Source of the DNA: Ciona intestinalis
Taxonomy: Eukaryota; Chordata; Ascidiacea; Phlebobranchia; Cionidae
Length of the DNA: 64,000 nt
Assembly (NCBI RefSeq): GCF_000224145.3
Contig: NW_004190438.2
Coordinates: 1 to 64,000 of the forward strand
Direction: 5' to 3'
Shown here: positions 20,931-33,100 of the stretch, in pieces
How the letters are laid out: each line of letters begins with the position of its first letter
How positions within the stretch are numbered: the first letter of the stretch is position 1
Position numbers and translations under genes: made by a program
The notes under the pieces: generated by a model
Database searches by the model: none
What the model saw: only the letters and a program-made list of their open reading frames with translations
Told to the model about the DNA's origin: nothing

Positions 20931-23124
20931 GAAACCTGCTAAAAAGTCCATAGAAATTACTATCCAATAATTCTTTGACTAATTATCATTAAATGGAGGT
21001 CAGTAAAAAAAAATTAAAAAAAGTCTCGTCTGGCAAAGTGTCCCATCTTTCCCACCCTATGACAATAAGCTCATTTACTATATTGAAAGTTAAAGGTGTT
21101 TGGGGGGGCGGGCATATTTCCTCGCCTATAACGGCCGTCCTAAATCACTGTAGCATAGGAGTACGGGTTATAATATATTTTAGCGTCATTCCTAAAGGTG
21201 GGATTTTTGAAGTTCGTCATAACAGTTACAGCTTTAAACATTTTGATTTAAAAAATATAAAATATATTTTGCCTATAAACCTATCTTACCTCCATTCTAA
21301 ATCATGCGACTAGTAATTGGACGTGCATATGGCAACTTGTTTCAATTTATTTATTAGACTAGCTGAGTACTGAATTTTAGCCAGAGCATGGTTTAGACAG
21401 ACATCTGTATGTAGCTTTTGACGAATGGCGTGACATTATATCTTATATACGTATCAACAGAACCGGTTTGTAAATGAAATGGAATGCAGGTAAGTCACTG
21501 AAGACGTAGAACGCCAAATTGTGATGTTATTGTCCTTATCTCCCCCCTACTATATTAAAGATAATTGGCTTAAACTCGTTTATTTTCGGTTACTGTTACA
21601 TTTCTTACATATATTTGTATATAGTAGGGTGGGGGAAGATGGGACACCTTTTCGTTTAGTTTTCTCTTTCCATTTGGTATAATAAACAAAGAACATTCAA
21701 TGGATTATAAAACCGTATCCTCACGACTTCCACGGACCGTTGTTAATTGTTTAAAACACGATCAGGCTATTTGGATATTATGTATTAAAGGTGTCCCATC
21801 TTCCCCCACCCTACTATATACAAGTCATACTAATTGTCTACAGTGTTACGGCTGTTGTTCGTAAATAATCCGCGATACCAAGATACCTTAGGAACAGAAA
21901 AGGAAACTACGAAGCAAAAATGTTTTAAAATCAATAATTCATAGCACACCTCATAGCTGACATGGAAGCCGATAACGAACCAACAATCAGCTTTCAGAGA
22001 TGCTTTCGAAAGGATTGCCTTCTTGGCTTCGAAATGGGGCTTCGAATATGTTTATATCGATGTTTGTTTAAAGTTTTAAAGTTTCACATACATATAGGTT
22101 TTACTCTCGAAAAGCCGATATAAGTTCTAGTTGCTGTGTCATAAAGTATTTCTTATTCAGTGATCAACTTAAATCAAGAAAAATATTCGTTAGAAATCCA
22201 CTTGTGGCAGACGATTAAGATTTTTTTTTTATAGAACATGAATGCATGAAATATGGATTATTAACTTTAACGCAAGCTAATTGTGTAGTATATAGATAGT
22301 AGTTATGTAAAGTAATATGGGAAACCTTTTTAGTTTTAAACAAATAACTATGGTTTGTGGAAGTCGTTGCGGCTTTATAATTCTTTGTTTTTATTACCGA
22401 ATGGGCAGAGAAAATAGAATGAAAAGTTGTCCCATCTTCTTCTACCCTACTATATAACATTCACAGCTGTTGTGCGGTATAAATGATTTCTTCTAGTGCT
22501 AGCAAGCCTCCGTCACGCGTTCTATAAAATAGTAATGCCGCGGGCATACAAATAAAATGTATATATATTCAGTTCAGAAAACGGTCTATATCGAATCAAT
22601 AAAATATACATGCTCTTTAACAAATATAGACTTTGTTTTAATGGTTGGACTATTTTTGTGAAAAAACGTTGTGATTTTGACTTACTTAATTATGTCACAC
22701 AGTCACAGCAGTATGGTTGTGAACTTTATGCTTATATAAGTTGTGAGCGCTAAAACCATCTTAAACCAGCTTAAGGCAATTTTAGCGATGAAAACTCGGT
22801 GTGATTGCTTCAGCACAAACAAGACAGTGTGAATTAACCAAGGAGAATATTGTCCCATGAGATTAACTTCAGCAACGTTCTCGGTTAATTTGGTATGACG
22901 TTCGTGCGATATAGTATATGCCTGGCCATGTCCTACTCAATACAATGTATTCAGTAGACCATGGCCTGGCGCAGGCACAAACATAGTGTTGAACTTATTG
23001 CAGTGGAAACTACTGGCCGATTCCACATTCGCAAAAAAAACGTAATTCGAATTATATTTTTAAGTTGTAGATTTAGATTGAAAATGTCACTTTGACACAT
23101 GTAAGTTGCAGTAAACTTAAAAAA
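20931..23124. mobile_element. MITE-rich intergenic stretch upstream of LRRC3-like
   Basis: Near-complete common MITEs are at 21618-21818 (both 30-bp ends almost perfect) and about 22280-22460; a right-end fragment lies at about 21010-21060 (tcccatctttcccaccctat). Between them no gene was recognised. The last 600 bp before the LRRC3-like ATG contain no obvious repeat and may hold its promoter. Confidence 0.5.
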
Positions 23125-26100
23125 ATGTTTATAATTCGTGTATTTCTTGCATTTGTATGGAGTTCTACTGTTCTTGAAGCGTTCGAAGTGAATTTCACAG
23201 TTTTGAGTAATACATCTGACTGTCCAACAGTTTGTAAATGTTTCATATTGGACTCCGAACTACTTCACGTGTTACCCACCTCCTTGAAAGGTAAAAGTTT
23301 CGGAGAAGGTTTCTTCATGACAGCTTCTTGCCAGAGGTATAATCTAAATAAATTATAATATTTAATGAAATATATATATACGTTCTTATCGTTTTTTTTC
23401 ACAAAGTTCTAATTCAGTCATGTTTTTTACAAAACATACTTTTAATTTACAAAGGAAACGCTGCATAAGTATTTCTTTTTTAGACAAAAACTCCGACAAA
23501 TTCCCACAGACCTTTCGGAATCAACCGCAATGCTTTACCTGGCAGAAAACGAGTTAACAGATCTTAACCGATCTTCGTTTGCAAAGCACAGTATCCTCAC
23601 TTCCCTCGTTTTGGCAAACAATAGAATAAAGAGGTATATATATAGTACAGTGGGGAAAGATGGGACACTTAAGCACATATTGCCAAATATTTTTAAAATC
23701 AAGATAGATAACGGTCTTTGGGTGATATCTTGAATTAGTACTATCATTCCTTTATTATTTGACAACAATTCAAAAAATGTAATAAAACACACGAGGAGTT
23801 ATTTAGCGGTCGCACTATGGGTAAAGTGTTACAAATTTAAAAACACACAAGATAAGACGGGACAGTTTAAAAACATTGTTAATTTTGATCAATATAGGTG
23901 TATATATATTATTAACACAAAATGATACTTTACGATTTGAAAGTCAAGTTTAAACATTCTTTTTCTTGCCCTACTGCTACAGTTTTTAACATGTTACGTA
24001 TACATTGACAATTGGCATTGTTCGAACTTGATAAAATTGTATTTTACAAATGTATATGAACTTGTAATAATAAAAAAATATAATAACTAGTAATACAGTT
24101 TATACTTTTGCCACAAATTGGGTATTGCTACATTGTTTTTGCACAAGCCACCTCGACAAATTATCTCTGAGTGCAAATGAATGAATTTCGAATATATTCA
24201 TCATATATGATCTTTTTTATTATATCAGTATGTTATATTTAAATGATCCCAAGGTATAAATTGTGGAATTAAAAATAAACCTTTTAAAGTTTAGCAAAAA
24301 ACTACAAAACTGCACTGTGGGGAAGATGGGACACCAAGTTAAAATATATTAACAGTATTCTGCAACTTGTGGTTAAGCTAACAAATTTAACCGACTGTGC
24401 TAGTTTCTTTGCAATAGAACTGTATATAGTAGGGTGGGGTAAGATGGGACATCTTTATCGCATAATATCCAAATATCCTGATCGTGTTTTAAACAATTAC
24501 TAACGGTCAGTGGGAGTCATGGGCGTATAGTTTTATAACTTCTTGAATGTTCTTTGTTTACTATTAAACGGGGCGAGAAAACAGAGGTAAAAGGTGTCCC
24601 GTCTACCCCCCCACTGTATGTATAACTTTAAAAAGATATGTTTTGTTGTTTTTTTATTCAAATTAAAGCCATATTTAATCCTGCCTATTTTCCGCATGTT
24701 TATATCTCAGTTGTTTTCACAAAACTAAAATTAATTTTATAAGACACAATAAAACTTTACAAAGTATTTAAGTTTTTTTTATAATTAAAGCTATGAAACT
24801 AGTTTAATCGTTCATACTCGCAAACTATATATAAAATTTCATCGGCTCTACTATCATTTAGGGAGCGTTCAAACCTAGCACCTTACTATTTCGCATTTTT
24901 TACCTGTTTAAAAATACTGTTTTTTAATATAGTAGGATGGGGGAAGATGGGACACATTTTCGTTTAGTTTTCTCTTTTCATTTGGTAGTAAACAAAGAAC
25001 ATTCAATGAATTATGAAACCGTATCTCTACGACTTTCACAGACCGTTGTTAATTGTTTGAAACACGATCAGGTTATTTGGATATTATGTGTTAAAGGTGT
25101 CCCATCTTCCCCCACCCTACTATATTTAAAAGCAGTTAATCGGCTTTGCACGCGCTTTATAAAGTCGTGATAATACTGTCAAATATTTCTGTAACATTAT
25201 TTTTCTGATTATCATTATGGGAGGCAATAAAAAGAAAGTTAAAAAAGTCTCTTCTGACAAAGTGTCGTATCTTCCCCCACACTATAACATATATACATGG
25301 TAACTCGTAAGCTGGCACGAGGAGTATGAGAACCCGTGTTATAACGACTGTCATTTTTCGGCCACTCAAGGATAGCAAGTTACATTCATATTGTTAGCAC
25401 CCAAATTCCGTATTTACAAAAAGAAACAAACAAATCGTGCTGCTTATGGTTATATAATTTTTTTAAATATTCTTTGTTTACTATACCAAGTGAGACGGGA
25501 AAAAAAGGAATGTCCTGTCTTTCCCCACTCAACTATGTACATCGTAAGTCAACAGATAATCCATTTGTATTTTTACACTTAGCATCGCAAGCGACACGTT
25601 CATTGGCCTAAAACGCTTGGAATATTTGGATCTTAGTGGAAACCAAATCGAAACTTTACCAGAAACAACATTTTGTAACTGGATACGCAACCATATTCTT
25701 CCCTTGACCCCTTGTTACGACTTGGTAAAGACGGATCGAGAAAATTTAAACGACACGAGAAAAACTCTTACAATGTTGATTCATGGTAACCCATGGCACT
25801 GTACTTGCTACCTTCAGGAATTCATGCTCAATTATACATGTGCGTATGGCGATCAGGACTATTGCATCAAGTAAGCAATGGCAATATTACCTATACCTAT
25901 AATGTACTAACGCCAACAATTGTTATAGATTTAAGGCAATGAGTCAATATGATTTTGCTATCGGTTACTGCTGGACACCCACCAGTTTGCGTGAAGTGCC
26001 GTTGAACAAGTAAGCTTTTGTTACCAAAATAAATTACTTTAACTACAATTATTTAATCCCTGTATTGGTAAGACCCTACGAATGAATAGTCATGTTCTAA

Positions 26101-26744
26101 TATTTCATTTAGATTGATGACGGAGCACATTTCCAAGCCACGCGAACAGGTTGTTAACTTATGTTTAACACGGAAAACAACGGTCGATATAGCACTTATT
26201 GTGGTTCTATTTACATGGATGGGATTGAGCATGGCCTACGTCATAAACTTTATTCTGTGGAACAATAGAGAAGTTTCTCGCCATAAAAGTTATATTCAAT
26301 CGTTAGAAAACACGAATGTAAGGGTAAAGTTGTTAAATTCTGAATGAAAGATTCTCATATATTGAACGTTTTAATTACTAATTAGCATTATTTTACAACT
26401 AAGCGTTCGACTAAAGAACATCGCGAACATGTAAAGAAGCGGAATGACTCATTTTCGCCTGAAGCAATTAAGCCACCGAATCGAAATTCTACAAAATGTG
26501 AACCACTGCTGAATAAGCCCTCAGCAGCACTTCCAGAATTGGCGCTTAACGACAAACTAGTATCAAGCAAGTATATTATCACGTGCTTATATTTCCTGTT
26601 CTTATTATTAACTTTGCAGGTTTCAGCAAAAGTACTATCCAATCAAGGTTTTCTTCAACAAGCGTAACCGATTCTCCAGTGTGGAAACCTCGTAATACAG
26701 AGCGCCCTTTAACTATGGCACTAAATCAAAGCACTGATTTTTGA
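23125..26744 (+). CDS. LRRC3-like: LRRC3-family leucine-rich-repeat membrane protein
   Basis: Type I single-pass membrane protein. Exons 23125-23336, 23484-23633, 25583-25870, 25929-26009, 26113-26317, 26404-26570 and a last exon join in phase. A signal peptide (MFIIRVFLAFVWSS) is followed by an N-terminal cysteine cap (DCPTVCKC), leucine-rich repeats (LYLAENELTDL, LVLANNRI, LEYLDLSGNQIETLPE), a C-terminal cap (NPWHCTCYLQE) and CLTRKTT, then a transmembrane helix from about DIALIVVLF to INFILW and a juxtamembrane NNREVSRHKSYIQSLE. The last block is diagnostic: vertebrate LRRC3/3B have KKTTDYAML...YVVYYV plus NQEDARRHLEYLKSL. The cytoplasmic tail is longer than in vertebrates. The last exon has two acceptors 7 nt apart: start 26620 ends at 26695 (392 residues), start 26627 ends at 26744 (406 residues). 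AATAAA follows at 26783-26788. The 1.95-kb intron 2 is packed with MITEs. Confidence 0.87.
23640..25390. mobile_element. Nested MITE array and SINE tail in LRRC3-like intron 2
   Basis: In order: a long-form element beginning agtacagtggggaaagatgg (23645) and reaching tgcactgtggggaagatggg (24312); a full common MITE 24425-24622; a second full MITE 24928-25124 inserted in the continuing long form, which resumes to tcgtatcttcccccacac at about 25285; then the headless 3' part of the SINE (ggtaactcgtaagctggcac, 25298-25390). The long form is seen in reverse at about 38290-39365. Confidence 0.65.
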
Positions 26745-28629
26745 TGCAGAACTTTGTAAAAAACCTATTTTGAGTTCTTAACAATAAATGTTTTTCTGTA
26801 CCCGTGACATTACTTTTTTAAACCAAAGCTATACCTAGAAATGGCCGGTATAACCAATACAATCTAACGTTAAATTTATTTAAAACGATGTAATGTGATT
26901 AAAGTACACTCATAAAAACAACCAACAAAAACAGAAAAAGTTTTTCACATTGCGGGAGGCACAAGTTGTGTGAACTTAAAACAGTTTCAAACTTACCACT
27001 ATCAGTTAATTATTGTTTGTTTAGTTTCTTTTAGCTGGGCCCCTTGTGTAGGAAATAAGACAGACAAAATTCGGACCAAGAGCTTGTTAAAAAGGGGGCA
27101 TGGTGTAAGAACCTTATATATGTATATTATTCAGGAATTGCTGATAAAAATCTCATGGTTCCAGGTTAATGTTAATAGTATGGGAAATGCTGCTGTTAAA
27201 AATAACAATCGGGAAGAAATATTTAACATGTTATAGGGAATCGGGTCACAAATTTTTAAATTTCACTGTTAAAAATATCTTTAATATTGTGAACAGTGCC
27301 CAGAGCGATTCCTTTTAGAATGTGTAACATCGATGATGTAAACCAATGTAAGTAATCAAAACTGAACCTTTTTGTATGTATGGTTAGTGGGAAAAAGACT
27401 TTTTATAATGGGTGTTATACACACAGCACATTGAAATGTAAATAATAATAATCTTTAGTTTAATGGAATTAAATGGCAAAAATGTAAACATCTTTAAATT
27501 AAGAAACAAAAATAACCAACGCAAAGAATAAACAAATAAATTAAAGTTATCAGATAGGGTGATAACAAATTTGGATGACTTGCAATGTAGCAGTTATACT
27601 AAATAATACTTTAAAACCAAATGTTTAACTGAATCAGTTTTGTAATACATAAAGCAAATGCCTTAAATGAAACTTACAATCAGTACAGCTCTTAAATTGA
27701 GGCTCCTACTCAGGTTAACAATTACAATGTGATAATAAGCATTTTTAAATTGACAAATAAATTTAGTTTGCAATACATACATGTGCTGCACCAAAAATAA
27801 ACTATAAAGTTTTATGCTTTCTAAAAAGGGTACAAAAATCATAACTGATATAGAGTGCAGAGCAGAAAGTCTATAAAGCTGGATCAAGTTTCCATTTCAG
27901 ACAGATATTATTTATATCAAAGCAGTGTACTATTACAAAGCACTGTATACTATTGTATTACCAAACCAAAAATGTATCTCTTGCAAAAGTTGTATTACAG
28001 CATTCCAATACTGCTTGAAACTGAACAATTGAATGTGGGTCAACCTAAACAAATTAAAAATTAAAAAATATTTTATTATTTAATATATACAGTATATAAC
28101 CTATGCATACTTATATTCCAGGTAATGAATTCAAAATAATAAAACTACTAAGAAACATTAGGAACTGCTGCATTCTAGAAAATAAAACTGTTATGACAAC
28201 ATGGCGGATAATACAATAATGCTGTGTATTGATTACCAGTGTTTAGATTATGCATTTAATATGGATACCTAAGAACTACTAATTTCTGAAATTCAATCCA
28301 CTAGATTTGTATTGAAACGCCACAGGCACAATATTACAGATATTTAAAAATGAGCACACGCACACAGAACACTTCAGCATTAAATACAAAAGTGGCATTT
28401 GATTAAATTAATCTATTGCGAACAGGCAAAAATATATATTTATATAATTTCTTTTAACAGTTGTACAAAATACAACATAATAGGCAGATATATATAATTT
28501 TTTGGCACAATTTTTTTTATTTATATTGTTTATCTAAGTATTGCAGTTAAAATCATTTTAGATTAAAAACACTTTACTTACTGATGCTTGTACTTCACAA
28601 GTTTTCTTCAGTAGGCTTTTGTCAGCCTG
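26745..28629. other. Intergenic stretch / RAP2 3' untranslated region
   Basis: No further gene was accepted. The RAP2 gene ends at 28630 and its 3' UTR must occupy the upper part; minus-strand AATAAA signals (TTTATT on +) occur, for example near 28518. The lower part holds only AT-rich sequence and one weak open frame at 26970-27236. Confidence 0.4.
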
Positions 28630-30181
28630 CTATAATATAATGCAACAATCTCCACTTTTTGGTGGCTGCGACATAAAGTTTGTTTCACGAACAATTTCAG
28701 CAAACAGTTCATCCACATTACGTTTGCTCTTTGCAGAAGTTTCAAGGAAAGGACATCCCCATTCATTGGCAAGCGTTGCACCATCTGCAGTTCGTACTTC
28801 GCGTTCAGATTCTAGATCAACCTGGCAAAAAATGGTCAGTTGGATAATACATAATGATGTAATGTTTGTCATGTTAAACATTAAACAACACAATAAAGAA
28901 TGAAAACACTCTTATGTACCTTATTTCCAACTAAGACTATTGGAACCCTATCCGTTCCTTTCAGTCGACAAATTTGCTCTCTCATTGGTCGTATGTCATG
29001 AAAAGATTGAGCATTTACTAAGGAATAGACCAAAATAAAACCCTGCCCATTCTTTATGTACAAATCGCGCATTGAGGCAAATTGCTCTGTGCCAGCTGTA
29101 TCCAAGATTTCAAGTATAGAAGGTGAATTATCCACTTCAATTTCTTTTCTATAAAAAAAAACATTTAAAATAGCAAATCTACATTGCTTAGGGCTAGGAG
29201 TGGGAAAGCTAATACACAATTCATGTTAAACAGTTCAATGAAAGATTAGTTACATAGTTTAAAGGGGCATACCAACGAAAAATGAAAATTTGTATATGGA
29301 TAGATATGCTCAAATGTAACCTAAAGGTAACATCAAAGTTTGCCAAAACAATACGGAAATCGAGTGAAAAAAACCCGCTAGAGTAAAACAAATTCGACTG
29401 TTTCGCATGGGATTTCCCATAAGAAAAAAATTCACTCAACTTTGATCGTTTCTAGTTTCTAAAATACTAAAGAAAAATTTTAATTCTGATTTGGTAAAAA
29501 TATTGCTTCTTCTTCAAAAATATATAAAAAAATTGTACAACATAGACTTTATTATGTTTTAATTTTTAGATTGAACATAGGTACATACCAGATTATGCTG
29601 ACTCAGCATATTTTCATACCTAGTGTTAAACACGAAAAACTAACTTTTTTTATGAAAAAATAGTACAGTAAGTACTAGTGAGACATAATAAACATTTTAA
29701 TATAAAAGTGCTAAAAACTAACTAATAAAAAAATGCTGAGTCAGCATATTATGTAGCTACGTTCAATCGAAAATTAAAACATAATAAAGACTATGTTTTA
29801 CATTTTTTTATATAGTTTTGAAGAAGAAGCATTTTGTATTTTAAAAACTTTGATGGTAGCTTTAGATCACATTTGAGCATATCTATCAATACACCAATTT
29901 TAATTTTTTTGTTGGTATGCCCCTTTAACTTAAAAAAAGGAAGTTAAAATAATAAATACAGAATTTCAAATAAGTATTGTATTCTACTAATCTATGCCTT
30001 ATTACATTTATACTATATGCTCCCAAACTGTGGATTCCAAATAATATGGTATCCCATACCTATAAAAATCTTCTATCGTTGGATCATATTTTTCGGCAAA
30101 TGTTCCTGTAACAAACTGAACTGTAAGAGCACTTTTCCCCACTCCTCCAGATCCAAGGACAACAACTTTAAACTCCTTCAT
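28630..30181 (-). CDS. RAP2: RAP2 small GTPase
   Basis: Ras-superfamily GTPase of the RAP2 group, a membrane-bound switch in adhesion and MAP4K/TNIK signalling. Three exons on the minus strand, 30060-30181, 28920-29148 and 28630-28821 (stop 28630-28632), join in phase to 180 residues (vertebrate RAP2: 183). P-loop GSGGVGKS, switch [11 protein letters not shown], switch [15 protein letters not shown] and ETSAKS are all intact. Phe at the RAP2-specific position of EDFYR (RAP1 has EDSYR) and DLESEREV favour RAP2 over RAP1. The C-terminus reads GDCCIIL: a CAAX box CIIL, with Leu favouring geranylgeranylation, preceded by an extra Cys suitable for palmitoylation. Intron 1 (29149-30059) carries a 662-bp foldback MITE. 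Confidence 0.95.
29259..29928. mobile_element. TTAA-flanked foldback MITE in RAP2 intron 1
   Basis: The element 29263-29924 (662 bp) has ends AGGGGCATACCAAC and GTTGGTATGCCCCT bordered by TTAA on both sides (29259-29262, 29925-29928). Inverted similarity continues inward over most of its length, including agatatgctcaaatgt / acatttgagcatatct and a central atgctgactcagcat on both arms, so the whole element is close to a palindrome. Diverged partial copies lie at about 37705-38010 and 58145-58240. Confidence 0.82.
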
Positions 30182-33100
30182 TGTTTGAACTTTTTTAGCA
30201 AAAGCGCTACAGTACTAACACATACCTATTGCTCTAAATACACAACAATGTAAAACATTAATGATATGTACAAATATACCTGTATGTTTCTATATACAGG
30301 ATTTGACCTGTCTAAAAATATCTATGTACATGATAAAAGCAAACACGGATTTCAATATCATTTCATATGGACTTTGTCAACTTCCTTTATGCAGCAGCAA
30401 CAATGCAATGCTGACTAACTTGCTGACTAGCAAAACATAGGTAATAGGAATGAGTGAAAAAGGCCAATATAAACAGTTTAACACCAAATCAAAATAATGT
30501 TTCCCTATGTCTGTCAACAAATGTTTTAATGTGGATAGCTTATGTTTAAAAGAAAGTAGGTAAATAAAAATAACAATATATCAAAAACAGCATTAAAGCA
30601 ATGCTTTTTTAAAGTGTGTAAGAGATATTAGGCGTTGTGGAAAAAAAGAAAAAAGTTAATGTTTTTTAAAAAATACAGACTGCATAATACATAAGTTGTA
30701 TGACCTATATTTGAATTATTGCCCTGTACTTTTATTGTTATTTTTTGTTTTAATTATTAAAGTTGCTTTCCAAATTATTTTTTTATGTCCCGCAAATGTT
30801 TTTTTTTACCTTAAAGTCAAGGAAAAAACACTGTACAAAATTTTAATGAACATTTAAATAATTATAGTTTTTCCTTTTTTTTTATTACTTGGGGACAAAA
30901 TAGAAAGTTAGTGTTATCTGTTTTTTTATTACCCCACTTGATTATTTATAATATAGATATATAATTTATGCTGACATTGACATAACAGAAGTAAATATTA
31001 AAATCACACTATATTATATTTGATCTCTTTGTTAACTGTTTATGACATTTTAAGCCGGAAAAAAGATAAACTGAATGTGGTAAACTGAGTACAGTAGATA
31101 CATCGCTCTTCTGACATTCAAGCAATTGGAAAAAGCAACAGTAACATTTTGTGTTTACGCTTTTGAAGACTAAACAGTATTAATTTAAAACATAATCTAC
31201 ATTATCAGAAAATGTGGGTAAAGCTGTAAAATATGTTTTTGTTACAATATGGAGCGCTTGCAAAAAATTAAAATATATCATTTGCAAGCTACTTTAATAT
31301 ATAGAAAATAACTGCATTCATAATAGGTTTATCACGAAAGGCCTTCTTACAATAAAAAGTTTAGCAAAAACCATAACAAGCTTTTTTGTCATTTTTTGTT
31401 TGATTTAGTAGGCCTAATTTGTGTTTGACTGAAAAAATCAATTACCACTTAGAATTAACCTTAGATTAAAAATAAGGCAAATAAATAGATTTTTACCCAC
31501 ATAAGCGGTTTGCAATAAAATGATATTTAACGACTTGGATCGTTTTGCTTCCTAATACCAACTACTCCTTTGTGTATATTCCTCCAATTGACTAAAAATA
31601 CTAAACTTAAAATAAAAAAAGAAATTTATATGTTTAATGTCAAAACTGGAAAATACAGTAGGCAACACTGTATGTTTCTTAATCTTATACGCTTTTTTTA
31701 TTTAGTCTTTTGTGTACATAGATACTATGTTCTAAATAAATGTAATGAGAAAGACCCTGATTGCTGCGTTATTACAGCAAACTATGCGTAGTGGTAGTTA
31801 TGAGAAATATTTTCCCTTTGTTGTATCATCGGAACAGCGCCCTTCATTTTTAGGCAGGTATGTGCCCTTTTTTGCCATTTTTCTTCTTTGCATGCTTATT
31901 AGTTAACATATTTCACAATTCTCAATTGCCAATCCCCATATCCTTATTCCAAGTCTTATACCTCTTCACTATATTCAAATCACAATATATACAATGAATG
32001 CTACATTAAACTCTTAAAACTAAAACTCTATAATAAGCGAGTAATTTATGATTACTATTCTGTTCGATCAAAAGTAGGAGTTAATAAGGTACATAAGGTC
32101 CTTGATTAGTTGATTGCGCTCGTTGCAACATTTCTAACCTACCCTAGCCTTATAAATCATTGAGTAGCCTATAAAATCAGCTAATCAACAGGAAAAGGGA
32201 AATGAAAGATAACAAAGACCAAGTCAATTTCCCCACATCAGGAACAAGTTGGTAACACCATAGTTTTTACTTGTTTAGGATTAAGGATTGGTTAGATCGT
32301 GAAATGAATTGGGTATATAAAATGAAGGGAACACTCACCTATTTATAAAATGAAAATAAATACTAAAATAAATAACTGGAGAGATAGTGGTGTATCAGCA
32401 TTACCAACAGCTAAACACAACTATATATATCTTAAATGAGTAAAAATTGGCAAAGCATTAACATCTATCAAAGCTAACCTACCACTTAAAAATACAAACA
32501 CTATAACGGAACAATGAACTAGCTCTAACCCAATTACAATTTTAACATCAGGAACTATTTACTATTAAAATAACGAAACTAAACACAGAACCAATCAGGG
32601 ACATTTAAACAAATTATTAGAGTCACTGACATGTGAAGTTGTAAAGATTTTACTTTGTATTATGTGAATAACCCCAATGCCTCCCCCTCAGATAAACCTA
32701 AAGCTTCTAAAATCACATAGAGCGTTTTGTCTTCCAAGATGACATGGTAAGCATTACATCGTGTTTAGTAAGCCTTACAAAAATTAATAGTTAAATTTAG
32801 ATAATCAGTCACATATAAAAGAACTACATAATATCATCCTGTCGCCACACGAAATTTAGGTTCTCCATTACAAAAAGTGTGATAAAACAACCCAATCAAA
32901 TTGCTGTCGCAACTTTTATGATATGATGACTTTTCAGGTAAAAGTAAGAGCTTAGTGGCTATCTTTCTATCGAAATTCTTGCAATTAATGTTTGCATCGA
33001 ATGTAGGCAGGGTGAACACTTGCAACGGGCCAAAAAAAGATTAGCGTTGGGCTGAAGTCCTAGCTTTTACATTAAATTAAAAAGACAAAAGAACAGTTCT

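Noticed and set aside
26970..27236. Open frame with a hydrophobic start (YHYQLIIVCLVSFSW) and a possible 57-bp intron, resembling a small secreted peptide gene.
   Set aside because: No ATG begins the frame (it opens with GTG), the intron is a multiple of three with no need to be spliced, and no partner exon or family was found.
28619..28903. Plus-strand 94-codon frame.
   Set aside because: Antisense shadow of the last RAP2 exon.
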